Source: Pleodorina starrii (Eukaryota; Chlorophyta; Chlorophyceae; Chlamydomonadales; Volvocaceae). From it: a stretch of DNA of 64,000 nucleotides. Where the stretch lies: assembly GCA_030267565.1 (NCBI GenBank), contig BRXU01000004.1, forward strand, positions 915,501 through 979,500, in the 5' to 3' direction. Under the pieces are notes generated by a model. It was not told the DNA's origin, did not search any database, and saw only the letters and a list, made by a program, of their open reading frames with translations. Both the position numbers and the translations under genes were made by a program. Below are positions 11,111 to 22,031 of the stretch, piece after piece (position 1 is the first letter of the stretch; every line of letters starts with the position of its first letter).

Positions 11111-14100
11111 TCAGTTGATGAGGGAGCCCTGGATGTCGATCACAAACCTGCGGCAAGCAAAAAAGCAGCTTTCTCTCAGATGTGGTGCAGGCGAAAATCA
11201 TTTGGGACTGGACGCCTGTAGTGCAAACGACCTCATTCCGCTTGATCAACATCAGGGCACCATCGGCTACGACAACCTATCGTCGCAGCGCGGCGCTGAT
11301 GTTTGCGGCCCTCTTGTTGTTTCTTTGCCGCCTGGAACTGGTGTTTCCACCCAAGTGGACACCCGGCAGCCAACCCTCACCGGTATCGCACGTCGCTTCT
11401 CAGCATGCGCTCGTAGGCGGTGTTGACGTAGTCAATGGGGATCTTCTCAATGCTGGCCCCGATGCCGTGCTGCCCGCAGAAGTCCAGCATCTCCTGCGTC
11501 TGTCGGATGCCGCCAATCAGCGAGCCGCCCACCGTTGCGCGCTCTGAACAGCGGCAGCGGAACGGAGGAGCACGTGGGGTGGAGCTGGTCGTGACAGGTG
11601 GGGGGGCAGCCTCAAGGAAAGGAACATCACCCGACGCCCTGCGCGCCGATACCCCTGGTCCTGAGCTGTTGCGAGGCCTAGCGACTGCGCCCAGCCCCCA
11701 AAATGCTCCTGCCTTGCCCCGGCGCCCGGCCATTGGACCCGCCCCCGCCCCTGCTGCTGGGCCCCTCTGCAGCCCTTGCTCCGCCCCGCCCCGCCCCCCC
11801 CCCCGGCCTCCGCACTCACTGAACACGATGGCTGCGTTGGGCAGCTGCAGCGGCTTGTCCGGCACCCCCACCAGCACCAGCTTCCCGTCCACCTGCAGCA
11901 GACCCACCAGCGGGGCCAGGTCGTGCTGCGCAGACACGGTGTCGATGATGCCGTGCAGGCTGCCGAACGCGGCCTGACAGGGGGGAAGGGGGAGGAGCAG
12001 GGGCGGGTGAGGAAACGGCAGGGAAGGGAAGGGGGCGACGGAGAGGGCGGGGTGATCACAGAATGTAGGCAGGACCTTTGAAATGTAGGCCGGGCAATGG
12101 AAGCAGGTGCGAGTTGTGCCAGAGGCTCGAAATGAAGGTCACTGCGGCGACGCATAGACAGTGAGCCACATGGGTGTTGTCCGTACTTATGCCGCCGTAC
12201 ACATGTTGCCGTACCCACCTTGACGGCCGCCTCGTCCTTGGACACCAGGAACTCGTCCGCCTTGAGCACCTGAGGGCGGAGGACAGCAGGGGAGGGGAGG
12301 GGAGGGCAGGGGAGGGGAGGGCAGGGGGGCCTTGTTGCTGCACTGGGCAGCACTGACCGAGGACGCCGCAGCACCGCGCAGCTGCACGAGAGACCCACAC
12401 CGGGCCGGAACCACCCTGGACTCGGTCCCGTGCACAGTGACCGTCTCCGCCCTCCACACACACACCCAACTTGCTCTGGCCCCCACCCGCCCGCCCCATC
12501 CCCCCTCACGTTGAGCGCCTCTTCCTTCTTGGACTCCGATGTGGAGATGACGGTGACGTGCAGGCCCATGCCCTTGGCGATTTTGACCGCCTGAAGAGAG
12601 GGACAGGCAGAGGGGGAGGCAGGGGGAGGGGGAGGGGGAGGAGGAGGGAGCCCGCACGTTGGCGTCTTATTACAGATGAGGCAGCACATGCGCCGAACGG
12701 GACTCGACAAGATAAGGCCAGATAAACAACACGCGGCTTGTTATCAGGGCGAGAGCCGGTCTCCCTGCGCACAACCGCGGAGTCGCAAATGAGCGCCAGG
12801 CAGATGTCATGTGACGGTGAACCACATCGGGATACCACAATGACATGCAGTATGACACCCCTGACCTGCCCGTACTGTCGTACTTACCATGTGTCCCAGT
12901 CCGCCCAGCCCCACCACGCCCAGCTTCATCCCCGGCTTGTCCAGACCGAAGTGCTTCATCGGGCTGGGGGGGGGGAAGGGAGGAGGGGGGGAGGGCCCCG
13001 GGGTTAGGGTGCGTCGGAAGACACGGTGGGGCCCGGGGGAGGGGGCGGAGAGTGCAGCGGACGGTGACGTGGTAGGGAAGATGGAGACACGACACGAGAT
13101 GCTGAACATACCACCCAAAAGAAAAGGTGAGCAAGGTGCAATCATCCCCCGGGGCAAGGCCACAAACACCCACCCGGGCCCCTAGGCACTTCTTGCGCCC
13201 GCCCCGCCTCTGTCCTCACACGCCCAGACTACGGTAGCATTCCTTCCCTTCCGCCTGTCCCCGTTCCGCCCACCTGTACACGGTGATCCCGGCACACAGC
13301 AGCGGTGCGGTCACCTCCAGCGGCAAGTTCTCGGGCAGCCGCAACACGAACTTCTCAGTCACCACAATGTGGCTCGAGTAGCCGCCCTGGGAGAGAGAGA
13401 CACGGGAGGGAGGAGGGTCAGGCGCAGGGTAAGGGTGACAGAAGGTGTGACAGAAGGGAAAGAGCCGGACAGGCGGCGTCAATCTTCACTGGCATTCGGC
13501 AGTACGGGAGCAACAGTACCCAGAGAGCGCGCCTCACAAAAGGGCAGATTGGCTGACCCAGTGCGAGCGGTTGCCAACGGCCATCCGCCTCACCATCCGC
13601 CACCAACACAGCCACCATCCCACCAACAACGGACCCACGGACCCACCTGCGCAATCGTGCCGTCTGGCTGCATGCAGTTGTACGTGTACACGCACTTGCT
13701 GCAAAACTGCTCCTCGCACCGCGGTGCCTTGCACATGTCGCAAGCGCCGCACGAGTCCACCATGCAGCCCACACCCGCCCGGTCGCCCGGCTTGAACGAG
13801 GTCACCTCCGACCCAACCTCAGTGACGATACCCACGATCTCGTGACTGCGGGGTGGGAGGGGAGGGGGCGGGGAGGAGGGGCGTGAGAGGGTGGGAAGGG
13901 GAGGGAATGAGGAGGGAAGAGGGATGCTCAAGAGCGAAATAGGAGCCGCGGAGAACCACATACTTAGGAGGCGGAAAGTGGGACAGAGGGGTGCGGGCAA
14001 GGGCCGAACCTTCCGCTGTGAGGGGCAGTGTGGGCGATTTGTTGTGCAGAGTTATTGCCCCGGCTGGCCATCGGCAAGACGGGTGAGCAGACGGCAAGGG

Positions 14101-15181
14101 AGGCATCAGTGGGCGCTTGGACGCGGAACAGCAGAAGACGGGTCAATGAGCGGGGATGGAGGGTGAGGCCGTGCGGGTCCAGCCCCAGCCTCAGTCAGGA
14201 GCCCCCAAGTGCAGACAAAGGGATACCGGTCAGGGCCTTAACAGGGCTTCGGCGAAAGGGTTTCAACTGCACACTTCCCCATCGACTGTGATGGATGTCT
14301 AAGCCTATCCACAAGCCATTTGGGGGTTATGTGTACAGCCGCGAGCGGGACTGCTAAAGGGAGCCCCAACGGGAGCCAAAACCCAAATGGGGCCGCCATC
14401 GTTTTCTCTTCTCACCCGGGCACCATGGGGAACAGGGAGCCGCCCCACTCGTCCTTGATCTGGTGCAGGTCGCTGTGGCAGATGCCCGCGTGCGTGATCT
14501 GGATGCGCACGTCCTTGGGACCCACGGGTCGGCGGTCGAAGGTGAAGGGGCTCAGCACGCCGGTCTTGTCGCGGGCGGCATAGCCGATGCAATTGGTGGG
14601 CGGGTCGCTGCGGGCGGTCGCCGGCTTGGAGAACATCCCAGCGAAGTCGGCAAACGAGATCTCTGCAGGCAGGGGTGGGTGGAATTGGGAAGGGGTGGGT
14701 GGGGGCGAGCGCGTCGGGAGGCAGGCAGCTTAAGGGTTTGCGGAGGGGACACAAGCCGTGGAGCAGTCCGCCATGCAAGTGCCGACTCACCACCATCGGC
14801 GACAGCCTTGGATGGCTCTCCGTACAGCTTCACATACTCTTGCAGGGCCTGCGTTCCAGCAGTGTAAGTTCGACCAGGGATTTCCAAAGTAGGGTGAATA
14901 ACAGGTCAATACAGAAGACAAATGAATACATGCCCTTGACCGCTATCAGTCGGCCGGCGTAATCATCTGGCACGGAGCTAGTAGTACTGGCAAAATAGAT
15001 CCAGCAAAGTACTAATGATACTGAATGAGGTAGCTGGAAGCAAGTTCCTCTGAAAGGACAAGCGTCTTAGGTCACTCACCTCGGCATTGGTCTCGCCAGA
15101 TGGTGCTACCTGGCGCAGCAGCGCAAACTCGCGCGGATGCGCCTTAATTTCAGCACTCGACGGCGAATGGATGCGCGGCAT
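11111..15181 (-). CDS. Zinc-dependent alcohol dehydrogenase, cinnamyl alcohol dehydrogenase type (copy 1, intact)
   Basis: Likely NADP-dependent reduction of aldehydes to alcohols by a medium-chain dehydrogenase. Exons on the minus strand: 15181-15080, 14848-14791, 14662-14416, 13845-13647, 13386-13274, 12963-12888, 12590-12510, 12269-12219, 11973-11820, 11543-11381, 11147-11111; 426 residues with every phase matching. Catalytic zinc ligands are visible: Cys115 in GICHSD, His137-Glu138 in GHEIVG, Cys233 in LLCAGITVY. Structural zinc cysteines lie in [17 protein letters not shown]. The nucleotide fold has GLGGLGHM (258-265), and STSESKK points to NADPH. The tail [11 protein letters not shown] comes from a 37-base last exon. 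Reading through the last donor would give a false stop after VRYR. The N-terminus is about 70 residues longer than in plant relatives. Family is firm; the physiological substrate is unknown. Confidence 0.93.
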
Positions 15182-15830
15182 TGTTCTTGTAGTAGAAGAG
15201 TCAGCCGCGTATTTGCTTTAGCCGAAAGAAGTGCGACGAAAAGCAACGACGTGGGAGGTCTAGAATGCAGCAAAGAATGCAATTATATGTACATTGCGTA
15301 TGAGGTTTTCTGTTCCAGTACAAGGGCATAATGATGAGTTCTGGATTGCACGGCTGACAAGTCGCATTACTCATGCACGATTTTTGCATGCATGGACGAT
15401 GAGCCGTCCCCGGCGGCCATTGTTGAACATCGGCGTTGATTCGATTGGCGCTCGGCGGTAAAGCGCGGTGCTCGTTGTCGGCAGGCTTCTACGATAAGGT
15501 TGATGAGCCGCAGTACCGTAACCACTGCAGGACAAGGCAGGAAGGCACCTTTGTGTCAGAAAAGTATGTTCTTATCACTTGCACATTTATGCTGTTGTTT
15601 CTCCTGGCACAGGCTTGTTTGCAAAGGCTTGCGCAACGACGTCCCGGCTCTTCGACAAACCCTCGAACAATTGACATGTTTTTTGGCTGCCGTGCACAGG
15701 TTTCTCCATTCCAAGAGCTGTTGTCAGGTCTGCTGATGCGCGCATGTGTAGGTGGCATGGATCTGTCGCCAATTGGGGATTCTTTTAGCTGCACCTTGAT
15801 TCCTTAATTCTGGTCGTTTCCGCTGCTTTG
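15182..15830. other. Promoter-side flank of dehydrogenase copy 1, shared with copy 2
   Basis: This noncoding flank resembles 27359-28070 upstream of copy 2. For example, a block beginning ttctggattgcac and containing gcattactcatgca is near 15341 and 27500, and another with caggcttgtttgc is near 15609 and 27998. The duplication therefore included the upstream region. No TATA box stands out. Confidence 0.6.
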
Positions 15831-17100
15831 CTTGGCCAGTCGTGAGGGAGCCCACATCAACAGCTTATACGTACAATCGAAACCCGCGTGTGCGAAGAAC
15901 GCAGTGTAAACGAGCGAGCGCGTTTACCTCTTAACATGAACTAAGGGCGCACTCACTGCCAACCCATCGGGCGCATTTATCTCCCATCAACTTTCTGAAA
16001 CCGTGTCCCAGTCAGCAGCTCTTAGCGGCACTTGCCCTCCACACGCTTCACCCCTCCGCTACGCTCCAGACCCGCCCTTCGTCCCCGACACCGATTCTAA
16101 CTCCTCACTGTTACACTACAATGCGATACAGCTCCAACAACTCGTCCGTCTGGCTCCACAACCTAACCTTCAAAAACGGAACCTGCAAGGGCCGTCACGA
16201 TTTTGAATTTGGACTAGTGGCCGGTTGTCTCCTTCCGCTCACTCAGGCAGATATGCCAGGAAAACGGCACCACGTGTTGCAACGAAACGAAACCTATCCC
16301 ACGGCCCCCATACGCGCGCGCGGCACCTGCTCGGGCCTGGCGACGGGAGGGAGGCGGGAGTACTAGCCCTGGCAGAAGGGCTATCACAAAAGATGAAAGA
16401 ACAACGGCAGACGCCGTGCTGACGGCAGATGCCCTTGAATAGGCGCAGCCTCCGGCTGCAAGCCGTACTCCGTATGGCAACCAACTTAATCGTTACAACT
16501 GATCGTCGACCAGACTTCTCTGCCACTCCTTCGTTACTGCTAGAGAACAAGTAAGGGCCTCCGGCAGTCCCGCTTTTGGTGTAAGCTAGCAGGCCGTGTG
16601 TAGCGGACCAGCGGAACCAACGCACTAGCCGAGGCATCGGAAATAGGGAGAGGTAGGTAGTCCTGGGTAGTCAGTTGCCCTTTATTCAGGAGGTTCATGC
16701 GCGGTCAGGGCATGGCTCCAAAACCACGTCCTAAACACGGATGCTTGCAAGGCCAAACACATCCGCCACGTCCGCGCGACAACGTGCAGCTAAAAAGCGG
16801 GCTCCATCAGGGTTGGCGAGCGGCAGTCGGGAGTAGGAGAGGCAGGCGAAGCAAGCACAGTGATTGCAAGTGTATTGTACGCTCCGTTGGAGTGTTGCAT
16901 GACTGGCGTGCATTGGTGCGCTAGCAAGCGCAACCCACAGCTGTACGTACACTGCCGCCCAGCACCACGCCCCAAGGAAAGCCGTAAAAACCCAGTGCCC
17001 ATGCAAAGGTGAGAACGCCCTCTCCCAGTGCCGACCCCTTTCCCAGATCAAAAAGGTGACGCCCCCAACCTCCGTCCTCACGCAGCATATGAAAATAGCA
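15831..17100. other. Unassigned DNA between dehydrogenase copy 1 and the LINE remnant
   Basis: I find no convincing gene. The part from about 16690 to 17100 could be the 3' end of the LINE, because a minus-strand frame runs through it directly after the LINE linker, but no reverse transcriptase motif is present. Confidence 0.35.
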
Positions 17101-17411
17101 TTCATTATCCCCAATATGCACTCGCACCCGCACGGCTTAGGGCCAGGTGCGTGTTGGCCGGGTGCGTGTTGCCGGGCAGGGGCACACCGTCCACCGCAAG
17201 GCGCCACTTGATCTCCATGTTGTCATTCTCCCAGCGCACTCCAAACCACAGGCGTGCCTGGGTTGCCCGTAAGCGGCTGGGCTCGGTGGCGAGGTCGGGC
17301 AACACCGGGTTCTCCGGCGTGCTCAGGGCCTCCCGCACAAACTCGGTGATCAGACCCACTCGCCGCTCGCTGGCAGGCCCGTCCTTCAGTTGTGTCGCCT
17401 GGCTGGCCGTC

Positions 17412-17465
17412 AGGCGGCGCAGTGGCACTGCATCCGTCAGGCGGCGCAGTGGCACTGCAGCCGCC
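17412..17465. repeat. 27-base tandem duplication inside the LINE
   Basis: A block starting gtcaggcggcgcagtgg occurs twice back to back. It adds the repeated peptide CSATAPPDG in one minus-strand frame. It is probably replication slippage in a dead element. Confidence 0.75.
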
Positions 17466-17849
17466 CAGTCGCCCGACAATCATGGCGATCACCTGCACGC
17501 AGTCTGGCGGTGGCAGTGCCGGCGGTTGCTGCTGCTGCTGCTGGGGGCCTTCCGCCTCCGCCTGCTGCCGCCGCTGCTGCCGTAGCCTGGCCTCCACCAT
17601 ACAGGCCGACTCCAGCCAGGCCGGGCCGATATCGTTATGCAGGGCCCCCAGAGCTGCAAGGGTGGCGTCCGTGTCCTGCAGTTGGGCTGGGGTCGTGGCT
17701 GGGTCGAGGTGCTCACGGGCCCACACGTGCCAGGTTGCTCCCTACTGGAGGGTGGTGGCTGGGCCAGGCGGGTACGGCGGATGCCTGGGCCCCGCTCCTC
17801 ACTTCGGCGTGGCAGCAGATGCAGTGCCGCGACCCTGTGGTCTGACGGT

Positions 17850-18670
17850 GTGTGGAAGGTGATGGCGGTGTGGCATATGTACGGCAGCATGGGTTGGATG
17901 ATGTAGATGCGGTCGCGGCGGGAGCCCCCCGGGGTGGGGGTGCGGTACAGGTGGGTGAAGTCGTGGCGCAGGGGGTGGAGGTGTCGGTGGGTGTCAACCA
18001 TGGCGGGGCCCGCCTGCCGTCTCACGTCCGCTATCGGCCCGGCCCCCCCTGGGCCCCCTGACGATTCCCGCTCCGGGTCCTTTACAAAGTTCAAGTCGCC
18101 CGCTCAGATGAGGGTGGTGTCGTTGTCTGCAGCTGTAGCACGCGTCGCTGTGGCAGCAGCCAGGATGTTGCTGAATAAAAGGCGCCGTATATCCGCTGCC
18201 GCTGTGGTGGACCCGTGGGGAGGTAGACGTTGCAGATATGCAGGCAGTGGCCCCCCAAACGGAGCACACACTCGGTGAACCGGCCCCGCGCGCATGCAGG
18301 GAGGGTTGCGGCCGGTGGCGGCTCCAGGGCGGCCGCGAGCCCCTGACGCACGAAGATGAGGACCCCCGCCGCGTGGGTCGAGCCAGACCGCGAGTGCGCC
18401 GCTACGTGCCAACCTTGGGTGTGCCCCTGCAGCATTGCTGCATGGCGTAGGTCCCGCTTAAAGAGGCACTGGTGCTGGATGTTGGTATGGTGGGTCTCCT
18501 GTAGAGACACCACATCCAGACGCAGCTCTGCCTACTGCCATATATACTGCTGCCTGAAGACGGTTCCCATGTGACGCCAGCAGCCCATGCATGTTGTGCG
18601 TGGCGATCCGGAGTGGATGGCCTTGCACAGCATTCCGCTGCTGCATTCTTCCCGTCCCCCTTATTGGCAC
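17850..18670 (-). pseudogene. LINE endonuclease domain (EEP family), broken
   Basis: All endonuclease/exonuclease/phosphatase landmarks are present in order but spread over frames: RIATHNMHGL (metal-binding Asn), SLQETHH (catalytic Glu), LHICNVYLP, GDLNFVKDPE (Asp and Asn), and SDHR near the end. Frameshifts lie near 18530 and between 18240 and 18110, and a TGA (18104-18106) replaces the residue before AGDLNF. It would nick target DNA in an intact LINE; here it cannot be translated in one piece. Confidence 0.8.
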
Positions 18671-18680
18671 CTACGTAATT

Positions 18681-19660
18681 TCAGTGCTCCGCCTCCATGG
18701 CGGTGGGGGTGTGTTCTTCCTCCTCCTCGTCCTCCTGCCTTGATGCTGGCCCGAGGAGCGGAAGGTTCAGCTGCTGCCGGCCTCGTTGGGCAACTTCGTG
18801 CTGGGTGTGGGGTTTGACGTTTGCTGGTGGAGGAGTCTGCACCCGCTGCAGGCTGGGGATCTGTGATCCGTCCGAAGGCTTGGCCTGGCTGCCGGTCGCC
18901 AGCATTGCGGCCAACTGCGCCGTGGCCTCCTCTGCTGCCTGCTGAGCCTTCCGCTCCTCCATGTTCTTCTTGCGGGCCTCCAGGGCCTTTGTTTCTTTGC
19001 GCCTTGTTCCGCTCGGCTCGCTCCTTTTCGGACAGATGCTCGAGCCGTTGCCGCTTCCGCTTTGGGGCCTCGGGGCCTGCTGGGCCCTGGTCGGGCTGTG
19101 TGCGCTCCTGTTGCGGCCACTGCCTGGCTTTGCTCCCGGTAGCCTTTCGCCTGCTGCCTGCCCCCGTAAGACCTGACTTGAACCAGAAAGCGGGGGCTGT
19201 AGCGGCTGCGGCGGCCGATGGGTCTCGCTCCTGCGGCACTGCTGCCACCGCACCGCTGCTGTGGACGTACGTGGTGGCCGCCTCCATCCAGGTGTCGGTG
19301 TCCTGTTTTTGCCGGGCGTGATGCCCACCCCCATGGGTGCGTGCTGTATTCCTGCTCCCACCTCGGGCTCCGGGCCCCATCTATCTGGTCCGCTGTACGG
19401 CCGCAGCGTACGGTGGCGGCACCCCGCTCGAGGGGCCTGGCTGGGCCGGGGCAGCTGCGGTCTGGGCGGCTTGGTCTTGCTATGGCAACTGCTGCAGCTG
19501 CTGCATCTGGCGCGCCAGCTCCGTCCGTGGCGGCCGTTTGCAAGGCAAGGTGAATGGTCCCCCCCGATCTTTGGGCGTGAGCCTGCTGTATGTCCAGGTG
19601 AGGCGCCGGCTTCTGGAAACCCATCTTGTCCCATGTGCGCTGCGGGGTGGAGGAGGACAT
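18681..19660 (-). pseudogene. LINE ORF1-like protein, frameshifted
   Basis: The likely protein runs through three frames: MSSSTPQRTWDKMGFQKP at the start, a middle part with WMEAATTYVHSS and a basic segment KRKRQRLEHLSEKERAERN, and an end part with a Gln/Ala-rich helix (KAQQAAEEATAQLAAML) closing in an acidic run EDEEEEEH. Highly charged, low-complexity content before an endonuclease frame fits a LINE ORF1, but no RRM or zinc knuckle is visible. Confidence 0.5.
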
Positions 19661-19772
19661 CGCGAGGATCTTCGGATTATCTCTCAGCCTGGGGCCGATG
19701 TGGCTGTGAGCGAGTTGCTGAACTGTCTGGGGTCCGCGCCCGTCCGTTTTCAGCCATGATGGCCTATCCTAT

Positions 19773-20310
19773 CTAGGTATTTTGCATTACGGTCGAAATT
19801 TCGCATTTGCCGCGGCCGAAGAGGTCGGCCAGTGGCAGTTCGCGGACGCATTTATGTTGTTGCGATACTGGAACGTGGTGTCTCGCCCTGGCAAGTGCTG
19901 TGCGGTTGTTGTGGTCGTTGGCGGCCGTAGCCGCTTTGGTAGTCATGAGGGCCAAGATGTCGCCCAGCCCTGCCCTGCCCGGCGGTTTGTGAGCCATCTG
20001 TTATCATTCCTGTAAGCATACTCGTTACATCAAATTATTACACGTTTCGCTGTCCCGCTCGTTCCCAACTTTCATTGCCCTTGCCCAAGGTCTGCTCTAG
20101 TGGACATGGACATGGCTGCACATGACAACATGTCCACTACTTCTGTGCGTTAATTTCTCAGACGCGGTCGCGTTATGTTGGGCGTTGGTGGACGTTTCAG
20201 TTTTGGTCGTCACGGGGGCGATTATGTCGCCCAGCCCTGCCCGAGCCGGCCTTTTTTGTGTTTTCCATTCCTCATCCTGTTTTGTCTCCTCTACGGCCGT
20301 CGGCAGTGTG
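19773..20310 (-). repeat. Diverged tandem repeat that keeps a peptide motif
   Basis: Segments 19911-19980 and 20175-20241 are related, about 264 bases apart. On the minus strand both encode a peptide with the pattern AGLGDI-[LI]-A-x-x-TTK followed by Asn- and Thr-rich residues. The position just upstream of the LINE ORF1 suggests a 5' region of that element or a second element. Confidence 0.5.
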
Positions 20311-20502
20311 TAGTGAGCTTGCCCAAGGCATTTCCGCGTTGCGCGTACCTTCCTGGTACTGCTTTTTATCGCTGTACGGGTCCCATGTACTGGGTCCCAC
20401 GCCGGTACCCAGGGACATAAACCTCTTTTGGTTCTTAGAACCAAAATCGGTAATTCAACGTTTCCTTTTGCCGCCGGCGGCGCAATCGAACGATTTTGCA
20501 CT

Positions 20503-20511
20503 TGCAACAAA
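20503..20511 (+). repeat. Left 9-base target site duplication of the MULE
   Basis: tgcaacaaa directly before the left inverted repeat. The same nine bases follow the right inverted repeat at 22023-22031. Confidence 0.9.
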
Positions 20512-20621
20512 GGGTGACAATAATTTCCATAGTCCAGCAGGGGGTCACCGCCGTACGCCCAGGGCAAAAATTGCCTTTTCTCTGCGCACACTTAGCCGTT
20601 TTCGACGCTTGAAACTGTGTT
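20512..20621 (+). repeat. Left terminal inverted repeat of the MULE
   Basis: About 110 bases starting gggtgacaataatttcc, matching the reverse complement of 21913-22022 with only two clear mismatches (aaaa against atta after gggc). Similarity fades after gaaactg. Confidence 0.93.
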
Positions 20622-20695
20622 TGACAAAGCTCAATACGAGGCATTTAGCAATTATCACTTTAGTATGACTGCCGTTTTTGACTTTTACGCGCGAA

Positions 20696-21901
20696 ATGTC
20701 CACCATGGACCCTTCGACTCGCGAGCGCCATAGTGTCCATAAGGGCGACAAGGGCATAAAGGCATTAGATATTCTTCGTTTCCAGTTCCCGACGACCAAA
20801 GAAGACTGCCTTAGCGAGTACCTCCGCACGTACAAGGCCCGAGGTCTTGTGCTGCCGGTAGCATCGCTCCCAGGCACTGGCAAGGCGAGCACCAGGGAAT
20901 ACACCCAGCCCGTCGTAACCAGCAAAGCCGAGCTCGGCAGCTTACTTGGCTGCTTCAAGGACAGGTAGGTTCGCACGGCAACGCCTCGGCAGCAAACGTC
21001 TGCACGCGCCGACGCTCCTTTACGTGTTTGTTATTCTACAGAGGGCAACGGTTCCTCGAACAATACCAGGGCGACGTCGATAAGTGGTTTCCTACCTCAA
21101 CCAGCGGCAGGCAGGCCGGGGACCCACGGGCCACCGCCGCAAATGGGGACAGGCCCCTCCCAACATGCTGCTCCAAACTGCGCGACCTCGTCATCCTACC
21201 ACACGACCACTCCATCCGCGGCACTCTACCGGACTGGGGAGCCGTCGAGGTCTTCCTTGCCGACCTGGAACTCGAAACCGGCACCAAGTACCGGCGCGCA
21301 CGACAGCAGGAGGACAAGCCAGGCGTGCTCACCCGCGAGTATCGGTGCATGTTCGGCGGGAAGCCGTCTTGGCAGGTAGGACAGTACGAGCTTGAAGGAG
21401 GCATGCATCCTAGGGCCAGGCATAACAACACCAATTCCTTCCTTGCAGGTGCGCGCCAAACGTGCAGACGTCGACCGCGGCAACTTCACTCGCGCCCATG
21501 CTGGCGTTTCCAAGAAGTGCGGTTGCCCTGCGCTACTTGTCCTCCGTCTCTGCACGCCTTACGCAAAGCAGCAGGGGCTTTACCGGGCTGGAGACTCCAC
21601 TAGCGCTGATGACGGCTCCGCCGGTGCCGCCAACGCAACACCAAACCCCGCCCAGGTCAACGCCACCACTCAGCCTGGCGGGGCCGGGCCATCGGCTGTT
21701 GTCAACCCGAGGGGCGGGGCTTACGGTGACGCCTCCAGCTCCATGGCTACAGACCCCGCTGCAGGCCCCGCCACAGCCATGGACACCACAGTTCGTCTCC
21801 ACCTCCACCTACAGCACAGCGGCCATACCCCGCACACAGCCGCCGACCTCGTCGCTCAATTTCCAGGTTGCAACGTGCTAATTATTTGTAGGCTACATTA
21901 A
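20696..21901 (+). CDS. MULE-borne protein with zinc-cluster-like DNA-binding region
   Basis: Exons 20696-20964, 21042-21375 and 21449-21901 join in phase to about 351 residues. The start gives MSTMDPSTRERHSVHKG. Exon 2 ends with VLTREYRCMFGGKPSWQ; exon 3 has KKCGCPALLVLRL and, much later, TTVRLHLHLQHSGHTPH followed by ADL. Cys...CxCPA...HxGHxxH followed by an aspartate is the pattern of the WRKY-GCM1/FLYWCH-like zinc clusters found at the N-terminus of MULE transposases and FAR1 relatives. About 85 Pro/Ala/Gly/Thr-rich residues separate the Cys and His parts, which is unusual. The stop lies just before the right inverted repeat, so no catalytic domain fits. It may be a truncated transposase that still binds the inverted repeats. 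Confidence 0.65.
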
Positions 21902-21912
21902 ATGGACTTTAC

Positions 21913-22022
21913 AACGCAGTTTCAAGCGTCGAAAACGGCTAAGTGTGCGCAGAGAAAAGGCAATTAATGCCCTGGGCGTACGGCGGTGACCCCCTGCTGG
22001 ACTATGGAAATTATTGTCACCC
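21913..22022 (-). repeat. Right terminal inverted repeat of the MULE
   Basis: Reverse complement of the left repeat, ending ggaaattattgtcaccc at 22022. Confidence 0.93.
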
Positions 22023-22031
22023 TGCAACAAA
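22023..22031 (+). repeat. Right 9-base target site duplication of the MULE
   Basis: tgcaacaaa, identical to 20503-20511. Confidence 0.9.

Larger units (their letters stand above)
17105..19760 (-). mobile_element. Decayed LINE (non-LTR retrotransposon) lacking reverse transcriptase
   Basis: On the minus strand the order is ORF1-like protein (about 19660-18681), then an apurinic-type endonuclease (about 18670-17850), then a linker (to about 17130) of the kind that normally precedes reverse transcriptase. No reverse transcriptase motifs (such as YxDD) are visible. Reading frames are interrupted by at least three frameshifts and a TGA at 18104-18106 inside the endonuclease. The copy keeps the 5' half and has lost the 3' half, the reverse of normal LINE 5' truncation. 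Boundaries are approximate because no target duplication was found. Confidence 0.75.
20512..22022 (+). mobile_element. Mutator-like (MULE) DNA transposon, 1.5 kb, probably non-autonomous
   Basis: Long terminal inverted repeats of about 110 bases, nearly identical, flanked by a perfect 9-base target duplication. That combination is diagnostic of the Mutator superfamily. The interior holds one three-exon reading frame with a zinc-cluster-like region but no DDE transposase core, so the element probably depends on an enzyme made elsewhere. The near-identity of the two repeats suggests recent insertion. It sits in the repeat-rich gap between the two dehydrogenase copies, outside the LINE body. Confidence 0.9.

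Noticed and set aside
11377..11379. TGA as the end of dehydrogenase copy 1
   Set aside because: The TGA lies inside a gtgagg splice donor. The conserved tail continues in a further exon with matching phase, in both gene copies.
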